Assembly (NCBI GenBank): GCA_009731375.1
Contig: BJOX01000073.1
Coordinates: forward strand, 392,160 to 456,159
From: Paulinella micropora
Lineage: Eukaryota > Cercozoa > Imbricatea > Euglyphida
DNA: 64,000 nucleotides
Direction of reading: 5' to 3'
The notes below the pieces were generated by a model. That model saw nothing but the letters and a program-made list of their open reading frames with translations, was not told the DNA's origin and ran no database searches. The translations under genes were made by a program, and so were the position numbers. Below, piece after piece: positions 12,073-57,755 of this stretch. Each line of letters starts with the position of its first letter. Positions within the stretch are counted from its first letter, which is position 1.

Positions 12073-12135
12073 CGTTATTATGTTAGGCCATGCAACTTCC
12101 TGAAGTCGGCCCGGTCATACTTCAATGCTCCACCT

Positions 12136-12613
<478 letters not shown>

Positions 12614-12628
12614 CGTTTATGTATATAT

Positions 12629-23466
<10,838 letters not shown>

Positions 23467-23529
23467 CTACAGATGATATGACAAATATATGATGATCTTT
23501 TCCTTTCTTTTCTTTCTCTCCTTTTTTTT

Positions 23530-23542
23530 GGGAGGGGGGTGG

Positions 23543-23601
<59 letters not shown>

Positions 23602-23892
23602 CGGGGGCGGGGGNNNNNNNNNNAAGGTAGAGAAATCGAACGCTTGGTGACCAATCGTCCTTCTTTATCAAGGCCTGGCAAAGGGTTAACAAGATCTCTC
23701 TCTAGGATCTTCTTGCATATTGGCTACACACACACGCACACACACACACATACACACAGGTAGTGACATATCTTGGCATGTGTTTACTTATATTTATGGT
23801 GTTGCGTTGAAAAGTGTTTATGTGTAAGGTGTTGTTGTTGTCGTTCTTGTTGTTGTTGTTCTTGTTGTTGTTCTTGTTGTTGTTGTTGTGTC

Positions 23893-23964
<72 letters not shown>

Positions 23965-24175
23965 AACCGATTTCTCAGGAGTCCATTCGCTCACTTTGTT
24001 TTCTTTCCGAAACTGCAAATACTATGTATGTATGTATGTATGTATGTATGTATTTATGTATGTATGTATATATGTATGTCTGTATGTATGTATGTGTGTA
24101 TGTATTAATGTATGTATGTATGTATATATGTATGTATGTATGTATGTATGTACGTATGTATATATTTAGGTATCC
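23530..24175. repeat. Poly-G, CA, TTG, GA and ATGT arrays
   Basis: Poly-G 23530-23613 ending in a 10-N gap, CA near 23726-23758, TTG/TCT 23830-23890, TG then (GA)n to 23961, and (ATGT)n 24023-24170. A short sequence CCGTTCGCTCACTTTGT recurs at about 23985, 24174 and 24328. Confidence 0.92.
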
Positions 24176-24364
24176 GTTCGCTCACTTTGTACTCCTTACG
24201 AAACTGTTAATCTTACTCAAAACAAACAAGCAAATCAAACAAACAAACAAACAAACGAGCAAATCAAACGTATAATAAACTCCTTCTCTTCTTCTCTTTG
24301 TCCTCCTCCACCTGCGTATTCACAAATCCCTTCGCTCACTGTGTTGTCTTTCCAAAACTGCAAT

Positions 24365-24494
24365 AGTATATTATGCGGCGAGCCCATAAAGCGGCATTTA
24401 TGGGGTCGAGCCGGGCCGAGCGAGCCGGAGGGCCAGCCGGCCCGGCGAGACCCCATAAATTAGCCGCTTTTATCGGCGAGTCGCATATTGTACT
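24365..24494. mobile_element. Foldback element A (130 bp)
   Basis: An almost complete inverted repeat. The left arm AGTATATTATGCGGCGAGCC and onward pairs with the right arm ending GCGAGTCGCATATTGTACT, around a GC-rich centre (GAGCCGGGCCGAGC). It shares its terminal AGTATATTATGCGGC with the element at 24848-24947, so both belong to one MITE-like foldback family. No target duplication is clear. Confidence 0.75.
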
Positions 24495-24847
24495 TTTATG
24501 GGTCAGCTCTATCGAATTTATTGTACCCACAAAAGTTGTGCCACAAATATTCCGTATTTGCGTTATTTTTGTTAACTCATAATTTTCATTTTCTCAGTCA
24601 ATTTTCAAGTTATCTCAGCACGTATTCATGTGTCAAGCTATCATCTGTACGTATTGATGTATTGGTATATGCATGCATGTGATAGTGTGTGCACGTACGC
24701 TGACAAGGCGAGGTGCGGTTGACGTTATCTCAGCAACTATTAATGTGTTCATATATTACCTACTTGTATTTATCATCTTGACGCAAGTATGTCTCAATTT
24801 TTTATATATCGGTCACCTCCGCAAAATGTGGTCAGGTTACCGATTAA

Positions 24848-24947
24848 ACTACATATGCGGCGCGCCAAATTTGACGTGTTTTGCAGGCTCGCCGGCCCGG
24901 CTCGCCCGCAAAACACGTCGAATTTGTCGCTAGCCGCATAATATACT
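24848..24947. mobile_element. Foldback element B (100 bp)
   Basis: The arms AAATTTGACGTGTTTTGC and GCAAAACACGTCGAATTT are near-perfect complements. The outer arms ACTACATATGCGGC and GCCGCATAATATACT match element A's ends. The central loop CTCGCCGGCCCGGCTCG is itself nearly palindromic, so the whole 100 bases can fold as one hairpin. Confidence 0.78.
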
Positions 24948-25219
24948 ATTATGCATTTTATCTGCATGCTTGCATGTATAAGCTTACGCTGACAAGGCGG
25001 GGGGCGGCGGACTTGATGTCGTAATGTCTCACGCGCAGTGTCAGCAACGCGCAGCGCTCGAACTCGGGGTCATCGGCCAGCTCTTTGTGTTGTCTGTAGA
25101 TTGATATAAAGGTAGCAGGTTGATATAAAGGTATCGGGCAGCTCTTTGTGTTGCCTGTAGGTTTATGATGATATACGGTTGATATAAAAGTAGCAGGCTG
25201 CTGGCTATACGGTATGATG

Positions 25220-25302
25220 ATATACAGTTAGTATAAAGGTAAGTAGGTAGGCAGGTACTCAGGCCGGGCAGACAGGTTAGTCACTACCTGCCTGCCTACC
25301 TT
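25220..25302. repeat. Inverted repeat within degenerate tandem region
   Basis: AGTATAAAGGTAAGTAGGTA and onward pairs with the complement ending CTACCTTTATACT. The surrounding 25080-25260 is a degenerate tandem repeat (TTGATATAAAGGTAGCAGG, GGCCAGCTCTTTGTGTTG). Confidence 0.6.
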
Positions 25303-25362
25303 TATACTGAGGAAGGCAGGTAGATTTCATGTCGTAATGTTGCACACGTAGTGTCACGCCCG

Positions 25363-25472
25363 TTCTACACCACCCAGATTTCCGGGTTCTAGGTGTGAAA
25401 GTGGCACCAGGCTTTTCAGGAAGCAAACCGAGATAGTGGCAGCAGAAACCCGGAAATCTGGGTGGTGTAGAA
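25363..25472. mobile_element. Foldback element C, copy 1
   Basis: TTCTACACCACCCAGATTTC and the following bases match, as an inverted repeat of about 28 bases, the end ...GAAATCTGGGTGGTGTAGAA. The interior includes GTGGCACCAG and AAGCAAAC. It is followed by TCAGCGACGTACGTCGCTCA (itself palindromic) and a poly-T. Confidence 0.8.
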
Positions 25473-25517
25473 GTGGTCTCAGCGACGTACGTCGCTCAAA
25501 TTCAGGGGTCATGGGCC

Positions 25518-25561
<44 letters not shown>

Positions 25562-25651
25562 CTTTTTTTTTNNNNNNNNNNGAAGCATACCCCCAGAAAG
25601 TGGCACCAGAAACCCGGAATTCTGGGTGGTGTAGAGCGCGCCTCACGCCCG

Positions 25652-25768
25652 TTCTACTCCGCTCAGATTTCCGGGTTCTGGGTGTGCAAGTGGCACCACA
25701 GGCCAGGCTTTTCAGGAAGCAAACCCAGAAAGTGGCACCAGAAACCCGGAAATATGGGTGGTGTAGAA
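25652..25768. mobile_element. Foldback element C, copy 2
   Basis: Second copy of the element at 25363-25472 with the same interior and the same downstream GTCTCAGCGACG segment and poly-T. A further half copy lies at 25590-25645. The arms are less perfect (ACTCCGCTCAGATTTCC). Confidence 0.78.
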
Positions 25769-25954
25769 GTGGTCTCAGCGACGCATGTCGCTCAAATTCA
25801 GGGTCATGGGCCTGATTTTTTTTTTTTGTCTGCATTTTTATACGGTTGATATAAGGGTAGGCAGATAGGTAGTCAGGCTGGCAGGCGGCAGGTTGATCTG
25901 ATACTGAGGCAGGCAGACAGGTCGATTCATTCATGTCGTAATATCGCACACGTA

Positions 25955-26127
25955 AGGACGAGTGAAATATTTCGGTCAGGAAATATTTCGGCAAGTGATT
26001 TGTGACCGCAGAATACGTTGTTTTTGCACCAAACGTTGGGTGGCCAGAATTCTTCCCTAGTCTTGTAACCGCAAGATACGTTATTTTTTGCCGAAATTTG
26101 AGGTGGCCGAAATTTTTCACTCGTCCT
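25955..26127. mobile_element. TA-flanked MITE with visible empty site
   Basis: Terminal inverted repeats AGGACGAGTGAAATATTTCG and its complement (two mismatches over about 24 bases) bound a 173-base insert flanked by TA on both sides. The related sequence CGCACACGTAGTGTCA, as GCACACGTAGTGTCACGC at about 25342-25359, is uninterrupted. Here it reads CGCACACG-TA-element-TA-GTGTCAGC. That is direct evidence for insertion with a TA duplication, typical of Tc1/mariner-type MITEs. The interior is a tandem pair of about 52-base units. Confidence 0.82.
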
Positions 26128-26407
26128 TAGTGTCAGCTATGCGCATCGCTCAAATTCAGGGTCACCGGCCAGATCTTATTGCTGTCTGTATGGTATGATG
26201 CAATATGATTAGATAGGATATCAAACTCAGACAGGCAGGTAGGCAGCAAAGAATTTAGATGGTTGTAGGCAGGAAGAAGGTCGGACAGGCAGGAGGTCAA
26301 GTAACTCAATAAAGGAGTGAATACATCGATAGAAGGATGTAAGAATATTGATATGGATAGATAGTTTGTTTTGTTTGAATTGCCGATCATCTGCCAGATC
26401 TTTGTAT

Positions 26408-27290
<883 letters not shown>

Positions 27291-27607
27291 GAATAGTTAG
27301 AATCGACAGAATCGATAGAATGGCTAGAAAAGATAGAATGTATACAATAGTTACGATAGCAACATGTGTATAAATACCTGGCGACGGTTGCGGTTAGAGA
27401 CTCCGTCAACAACTTTTCAACTTCACTGCCAATCTATACACATTGCATGCATGAATGGATTTGTGAACAGAAAAAAAAAATAATAAATAAACATAAAAAA
27501 AAAGATGAGAGAGGGAGAGGGAGAGAGAGAGAGAGGAGAGAGAGATAGAGAGAGATAGATAGAGATAGAGAGAGAGAATGTTGTATGTATCTGTCTTTGT
27601 CTGATAC

Positions 27608-27749
27608 CTCTACGTTCTGGCGGTTGGTTGGTTCATCCTCCTGGTCAATCAACTCCTTACCCGCCTTCTTCGCCGCCTTCTCTTCTTTTGCCTTGTCCTC
27701 GGCTTTCTTCTTATTCTCCTTTTCCTGATAGCACAAGCGCGATGAAATA

Positions 27750-27794
<45 letters not shown>

Positions 27795-28007
27795 NNNNNN
27801 NNNNAAACCCCCCCCCCCCCCCCCTCCCAACACACACACACACAGCCACATACACACACACACATACATACACACAGACACACACACACACAAACTCACA
27901 CGCACAAACTCACGCACACACCTGATCGATTTTCATTTTCTCCATGTCCTTGACAAACTGGGCATATTCTTCCTCCTCGGTCGGCATCATTGCACAGTAC
28001 TTTGTAC
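27608..28007 (-). CDS. Two exons of a Lys/Glu-rich protein
   Basis: Minus-strand exon about 28007-27922 encodes GTKYCAMMPTEEEEYAQFVK then DMEKMKIDQ, with donor GTGTGTG. Exon 27724-27608 follows acceptor GTGCTATCAG and encodes EKENKKKAEDKAKEEKAAKK then AGKELIDQEDEPTNRQNVE, with donor GTATCAG. The join is in phase 0 across an intron containing poly-C and a 10-N gap. The charged helix is probably a coiled coil or nuclear/ribosomal-type segment. It could be a 5' part of the minus-strand CRAL-TRIO-like gene, but nothing proves it. Confidence 0.6.
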
Positions 28008-28644
28008 CTCCAACAAAGCCAAACACGAAATAAGATCATAATTCATCGGGATGCGGAAGAAAATGAGGTCGAGGCTGCACAACTACCCAACATAGATACA
28101 GTCTACTTGTTTGTGGGTGTGCATGCTTTAATCGCACGAGTACTCGCACGGATTGTGTAGTCAAATAAACAAATATGTATGTCCAAGTTGTCGAAAACAG
28201 CCCTCTGCATGAGCTATCTACGTCTTCGTCGGCGATAGTATAATGAGAGAACGGGAGGAAAGGAGGAAGAAAAGGAAGGAAGAGGAAAGGAGGAAGGAAA
28301 GGAAGAGGAAAGGAGGGCAGGAGGAGGGGGAAAGGAGAAGGGGAAGGATCGCATGTGGACGTAAGGGAGGGCTTTTGAACGTTACGGAACGGCTTTGTTG
28401 GCCGGCCCAAAGCCCAATCAGGATTTTCGGCCGAATCCTACCGAACTGGATGCTAGGGCCCCCCGGGTAACATGTAGGACGTTTTTCGACGCACAACAAA
28501 CACAACAAACACCCTTCGTCCACTGTCCAAGTCCACTTCTTACTAGTCTTCTTCTGTAACTTTGTAAGCAATATAACAAAACAAATGCGCATTTGTACCT
28601 TTTAAAATATAAAATATGGTTTCAACAGTAGTTTCAACCAGATA

Positions 28645-28922
28645 ATGGCCGGATTTCTGTCAAAACATGGAGTTTGGCAAGAAATCACAATCAAAAGTTG
28701 CTTTGGATCTAGATGTTCAAGAACAACTTGTTGCGTCCTGCGTCTTATTTTGGAAGACGAAAATTGCACATGGCCATATCGCGGCGAGCTAAATGATGTA
28801 TGTATAAATTCCAGGCCTACACCAAACGTTGACTATACTCAACTGACACGTGACTGGAAGCTCGATAATCAGGAGTGGTACCTGACTGCTGAAACAACTG
28901 CATCTGACATTATACATACATA

Positions 28923-28923
<1 letters not shown>
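28645..28923 (+). CDS. Orphan ORF upstream of FUOM-like gene
   Basis: 92 codons beginning MAGFLSKHGVWQEITIKS and containing CFGSRCSRTTCC. No family is recognised. Near its end it contains CTGCTGAAACAACTGCATC, a partial copy of the first FUOM-like exon (28960-28990). Part of it may therefore be a duplicated intron/exon segment rather than a gene. Confidence 0.3.
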
Positions 28924-48048
<19,125 letters not shown>

Positions 48049-48049
48049 G

Positions 48050-48092
48050 AGAGAGAGAGAGAGAGTGTGTGTGTGTGTGTGAGAGAGAGAGA

Positions 48093-48150
<58 letters not shown>

Positions 48151-48191
48151 AACAGACAGACAGACAGACAGAAAGATAGACAGACAGACAG

Positions 48192-48229
<38 letters not shown>

Positions 48230-48250
48230 GTGTGTGTATATATACATATG

Positions 48251-48293
<43 letters not shown>

Positions 48294-48300
48294 GAAAGAG
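48050..48300. repeat. (GA)n, (GT)n and (AT)n tracts
   Basis: 3' flank of the FUOM-like gene; dinucleotide tracts only. Confidence 0.95.
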
Positions 48301-48504
48301 TCATGGATTCCGACGAAAGTCATGGATTCCGACGAAAGTCATGGATTCCGACGAAAAGCGACATTTGTTTTCAATCTTTGTGTCAACTCCTTTCTTCATT
48401 AATATCGCATGCCTCAATTTTTCTGAAGGGAGTTTCTTGACCCTATCAACTAACTCAGTAAGCACAAACTGCATTAAACTTCGATCGAAGGAGAAAGAAG
48501 CCAA
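48301..48504 (-). CDS. Candidate minus-strand exon with 19-bp triplicate
   Basis: The minus-strand frame MASFSFDRSLMQFVLTELVD then RVKKLPSEKLRHAILMKKG is open for 67 codons and looks protein-like. It runs into three tandem copies of a 19-base unit (TCATGGATTCCGACGAAAG at 48301-48357). Since 19 is not a multiple of three, the repeat shifts frame. Possible first exon of a minus-strand gene; family unknown. Confidence 0.4.
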   Translation of the reverse strand: MASFSFDRSLMQFVLTELVDRVKKLPSEKLRHAILMKKGVDTKIENKCRFSSESMTFVGIHDFRRNP

Positions 48505-48593
48505 CTATGGCTTCTGATCCCCTTCCGTATTTTCAAGAAATCATATGTCGGATGAAGTGGAGAGCCACTTCCGCCTCCCGACTAACGACTAAG

Positions 48594-49280
<687 letters not shown>

Positions 49281-49652
49281 ATCAGAGTACGTTTTTCCAC
49301 TAAACTATTTTTTAATAATTGGAGAACGCTTGCTTTTTCGACGGATCGGAGCTTGCTTTTACGAAGTAAAACGGGGACAGGGGTGAACAAAGAGGTCGGA
49401 GAAAGCAGCAGACTACAGTGAGAAGTGGGAAAGTAAAGAAGAGAAGGAAAGGAAATATATAGCATGCAGAAGAGTGTGCAGAATCTGAGATGTGTCAAGC
49501 CAAGTGTTGTAAGCTTATTATTTTTTTCATCTCCTACCTTACCTCATAAAGGAGAAGATCAGAGGGGCAGATTTCGGGTCCGACAGAGCCGACGTGTGAT
49601 AGATAGATAGAGAGGTGTTTTGGCCCGCAGTGCATGTGTACCTGAAGCAGTA

Positions 49653-49892
49653 GGGAACGCATACAAAGAGGTAGTTCAGGCGCCCTCCTTCCTCTCGGTA
49701 GTCAATAGAGCGGAGTTCATGAAGCTCAAGCATGCAAGATATCCGCGGCAGGATGTTGAACAGCTTCGGGAGGACGACGCAGAACAGAACGACGATATTA
49801 ATACGGATAAGGAACAGTGGGAATGCGAAGAGAGTGAAGTAGAGGATTCGGACGGATATGACAGCGACAGGCTGAGGCGCGACGTGGATTAG
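49653..49892 (+). pseudogene. Dispersed copy of the 9.1-kb gene's C-terminal region
   Basis: From GGGAACGCATACAAA on, it encodes KEVVQAPSFLSVVNRAEFMK, then LKHARYPRQDVEQLREDDAE and ECEESEVEDSD, ending RLRRDVD with TAG. It is about 90% identical to minus-strand 9390-9160, but the N-terminal part is absent and the last residues differ. A partial duplicate or a second gene's exon (acceptor CCTGAAGCAG at about 49650). Confidence 0.65.
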
Positions 49893-50160
49893 TGCTCCTG
49901 GTGCGGCCGTATGGCCTATCACATATTTCTGGCGACTGGTGGCGCGGGACGTTGCACAACTTTATTTTAAAGCACACAGCTCGCTTCTCTTTCTTTCCAC
50001 TTGTTTCCTCACACCTCTAACGTTTTCTGTATATATAGTTTTTAGTGACTTTTGATACCCCTTACGGGAAGCGGTTGCAAATTTTTCATTTGCTTAAGAA
50101 CGATAAGATACTTGTGACACTAGTTATATTAATAATATTGACAAATAACTAAGGAGGAGC

Positions 50161-50680
50161 GTTGGTCACTGCTATTTCAATTTAATTCACTGTTACTTTG
50201 ATAGTTGATTTGTCAATAGGACGGACAGTCATTACTATCAATGTTAACCGAAGTACAACAGACCTACACCTAAGTTAGTCAGGTCAAGGAGTCAGTTCTC
50301 ATATATATACGAGTTATTAAAGTGCGTTTCCATATTGCGTGATAGTATTGCTAGGTAGACCGGATATCCTGAGAGGGATAGGCAAAGATTCCACGATGGG
50401 TAGCTTCCCAAAAAACGTTGGTCACTGCTATTTCAATTTCATTCACCGTTACTTTGATAGTTGATTTATCAATAGGACGGACAGTCATTACTACCAATGT
50501 TAACCCAAGTACAACAGACCTACACCTAAGTTAGTCAGTTTGTGACGCGGAAGTCAAGGAGTCAGTTCTCATATATATACGATATTAAAGTGCGTTTTCA
50601 TATTGCGTGATAGTATTGCTACTGAGGTAGACGAGGCTGAGAGGGATAGGCAAATGTTCCACGATTGGTAGCTTCCCAAA
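50161..50680. repeat. Tandem duplication, two units of about 256 and 264 bp
   Basis: GTTGGTCACTGCTATTTCAA starts units at 50161 and 50417. Both end at TAGCTTCCCAAA. Unit 2 has a 13-base insert (TTTGTGACGCGGA) and several substitutions. No coding sense seen. Confidence 0.9.
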
Positions 50681-50686
50681 GCTTGA

Positions 50687-50875
50687 ATGTCGTTAGTAAT
50701 ACTGTTCCTGCACAGAGGTAGCAAGCCGTCCACGGACCGGTTCAAGCTCAGTCACGATCGCATCGTACCACAAGCTTTATTGAAAAGACTGCAAAGACAG
50801 AACAACACGGGTCGGCGCGTCCCGAAGGGATGGCTCTACCGACACACATCCTACGGACCGGCCGGGTCATACTGA
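50687..50875 (+). CDS. Small ORF, unknown
   Basis: 62 codons, with KLSHDRIVPQALLKRLQRQN then TGRRVPKGWLYRHTSYGP. Basic and protein-like, directly downstream of the 256-bp tandem duplication. No homology recognised; may be a relic of a mobile element. Confidence 0.3.
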   Translation: MSLVILFLHRGSKPSTDRFKLSHDRIVPQALLKRLQRQNNTGRRVPKGWLYRHTSYGPAGSY

Positions 50876-50972
50876 ATCGGTTCGTTACCGTATTAATACA
50901 ATCTATTGGTGTAACAACTTATCAACAGTAAAGATTTTGGCCTGTCGTTAAGGTACTCAGTCTGATATAACG

Positions 50973-51045
50973 TTTGTGGCTTAAAACCTTTAATAATGTA
51001 CAAGATCAAGAAATGTGGTTTTAAACCACAAATGCGGATTGCCGG
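50973..51045. repeat. Dispersed inverted-repeat block, copy 2
   Basis: TTTGTGGCTTAAAA (50973-50986) pairs with TTTTAAACCACAAA (51019-51032). The right arm is itself a hairpin (TGTGGTTT-T-AAACCACA). It is followed by TGCGGATTGCCGGGT, as in the copy at 10472. Confidence 0.65.
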
Positions 51046-51139
51046 GTGAAGGGTTAAACATGTTCCGACTCTGTCTTTATTTCCACTCATCAAATTTTGG
51101 ATCCACGTTGAAAGCCTCCGTGGATCGAGTGGACCGTAC

Positions 51140-51740
51140 ACTGACTCTGTTTGGTGTCAATATCTGCTACTCAGTGTGATGATGACAATGAAAGTGTTAT
51201 TAATAGAAGGAGCGTCACAGGCTTGTGGCATTGTCAGAGAGAAGGCAATCGCGGCAGTTCGGATGTCTGTGTGACAGTAGACTGCAGCCGCGTGACAGTA
51301 GACTTGACGCTGGCTTGTGACTGTGACGATGAAAATGAAAGTTGCGTGGCGACTCCGCAGTTGCGAGTCAGAAGGAAGCTTTTGGCTACTCATGTAAGTT
51401 GCCCGACCTAGACTTGCGAGCATTGCACTGCTGCTATCGACTGTTGTATGAGAAGGAACACGATATACTATTAATAGAAGGTGCTTGTCTTGAGAGTGAA
51501 AGGGAAGGCTACCAAATTCAGTAGGAATGTCTAGACTCGTGCACACTGCATGCACAGCTGCTGCTCAGAGTCTGCTAATAGCTATCTACCGCTGTCACGG
51601 TGACTAGGAGAAGGACATTGTGTGCCATTCAGTCAAAGGTGTTTTCTTAAGAGTCCGGGGGGAAAGGCGGCGCTGCCACTCAGTTCACTTGCCTAGATTT
51701 GTGCTGCTGCTCATTCTATGTAGATAATATGTATTTATTG
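51140..51740. repeat. Degenerate tandem repeat, about three units
   Basis: Related segments such as GTGATGATGACAATGAAAGT / GTGACGATGAAAATGAAAGT, TATTAATAGAAGG(A/T)GC (twice) and CCTAGACTTGCGAGC / CTAGACTCGTGC / CCTAGATTTGTGC suggest old tandem units of about 150-200 bases. Open frames across it are short. Confidence 0.5.
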
Positions 51741-52049
51741 TATGTCTGTGTGGTGTTGTATGATAGACTTCTCACGCAATTGTTTTTTTTTTGTTTTTTT
51801 TTTGTTGTTTTTTTTGTTTTTTTTTTGCGCAAATAACCTTTGAAAATAAAATACTTGCCACTCCTAGAGATGAGTGGGAAGCGTAAGAGTTAAAAGGGAA
51901 TTGGCAACCTGGTGACTTTCAAAACCAAAACGAAGAGCACAAAATGAAAGAAAATAAAACATAAACAAATAACACGAGGCAATCGACTGTTGAACCTTAA
52001 TATATATGTATGATTGAAAAACTGACACAACATCTGAACTTCATTATTA

Positions 52050-56557
<4,508 letters not shown>

Positions 56558-56637
56558 CTGCCACAAACAAAGCCAGCCCAGCCAGCGTATCCAAGCAATC
56601 CAAGCAATCATGACTTACAGCAAAACTTCACCCTTCC

Positions 56638-56790
56638 CCCCCCCCCCCCCCCCCCCCCCCCCCGCCTCCCNNNNNNNNNNNNNNNNNNNNNNNNNNNNNN
56701 NNNNNNNNNNNNNNNNNNNNNNNNNNNNNNNNNNNNNNNNNNNNNNNNNNNNNNNNNNNNNNNNNNNAAAAACCCCCCCCCCCCCCCCCC
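56638..56790. other. Poly-C around a 97-N gap
   Basis: N at 56671-56767 between poly-C runs. Confidence 1.
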
Positions 56791-56896
56791 GCCGCGGGGC
56801 GGGAATGAAGTCTCAGCACTGGACAAGTTTGATGCAACTACCTGCGCGTGCAAAGTGCAGCGCTTTTGATGAGTCTAGAGGTTTTTGGCTGACAGC

Positions 56897-57088
56897 GAAC
56901 ACAAACTTGCTCTTCGCACCGACCGGATGTTCTTTTTGAAGCCCGCTTCCTATATCTGCTTATTGCGCAAGTCGCAGCAGCTAAAGCTTACACGCAAAGA
57001 TCTCACTGACGAGGAAGTTCAAAAAATATATGGAAAGTGTATTTGCCGATGTGAATTACGAAAAGTACTTGACGAAAAAATGACCTAA
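56897..57088 (+). CDS. Candidate plus-strand terminal exon
   Basis: The acceptor-like GGCTGACAG precedes EHKLALRTDRMFFLKPASYI, then CLLRKSQQLKLTRKDLTDEE and VQKIYGKCICRCELRKVLDE, ending KMT and TAA. Protein-like and basic, with CxCxC-like cysteines. No family recognised, and no upstream exon identified. Confidence 0.4.
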   Translation, partial: EHKLALRTDRMFFLKPASYICLLRKSQQLKLTRKDLTDEEVQKIYGKCICRCELRKVLDEKMT

Positions 57089-57410
57089 ACAAATGTGTGT
57101 CATGACTTAGAAAAAAACTGATACCCCACCCCCCCCCCCNNNNNNNNNNCAGAAGCATCAATGATGCAAGTCAGATCTAATCCAAATCACAACATCAGTC
57201 GCCGCCGCGCCCCCTGGCCATTCAGCTTTTGCCTCTTCTGGAGAAAGCTGCACAGGGAAGACACACAAAAAGCAACAAAAAAAATTAATAAGAGGGGGGG
57301 GGGGGGCTGTTGCTGTTCGTCGTTGTCCGAATAATTCGGTTCGTGCCCCGACGCAGAGCAACAACCCCGCAATGTGCATCACGCGCTCCACGTCCGAATT
57401 CGCGCGGTCC

Positions 57411-57755
57411 TCACATTTCGTCCTCCTCCGAGGAGGATCCGCAGCATTCGCGAGCGTACTCACAGAGATTGCAAAGCTCCATGTCGTCAGCGTTCAGGCC
57501 GTACTGGCAGGTGGGGCATGCCCACATACCGTTTTCGCCAACTTTGACACGTTGGCAAGGTGGCTGTTCTTCCTCCCTCGCGCCGTCGTCCTCCTCGTCT
57601 GAAATAATGGTCGCTGGCCGCCGACGTTGGCGTCCCCCGCCACGTGCACCTCGTGCCCTGCGTGCAGGCGCACCACGTCCGCGCGCTCCACGCGCTCCAC
57701 GCCCGCGCGCTCCACGCGCTGCGCGCCCGGGAACGGCGCCCTGCTGCTCCTCCAC
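57411..57755 (-). CDS. Terminal exon with RanBP2-like zinc finger
   Basis: 115 codons: VEEQQGAVPGRAAR, Arg/Gly/Ala repeats (GARGRGAR), ATIISDEEDDGAREEEQ, then the finger, and the tail SSSEEDEM. RanBP2 fingers bind ubiquitin or single-stranded RNA; here the spacing has 11 rather than 10 residues between the Cys pairs. The Arg/Gly run suggests nucleic-acid contact (inference). Confidence 0.65.
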   Translation of the reverse strand: MEEQQGAVPGRAARGARGRGARGARGRGAPARRARGARGGGRQRRRPATIISDEEDDGAREEEQPPCQRVKVGENGMWACPTCQYGLNADDMELCNLCEYARECCGSSSEEDEM

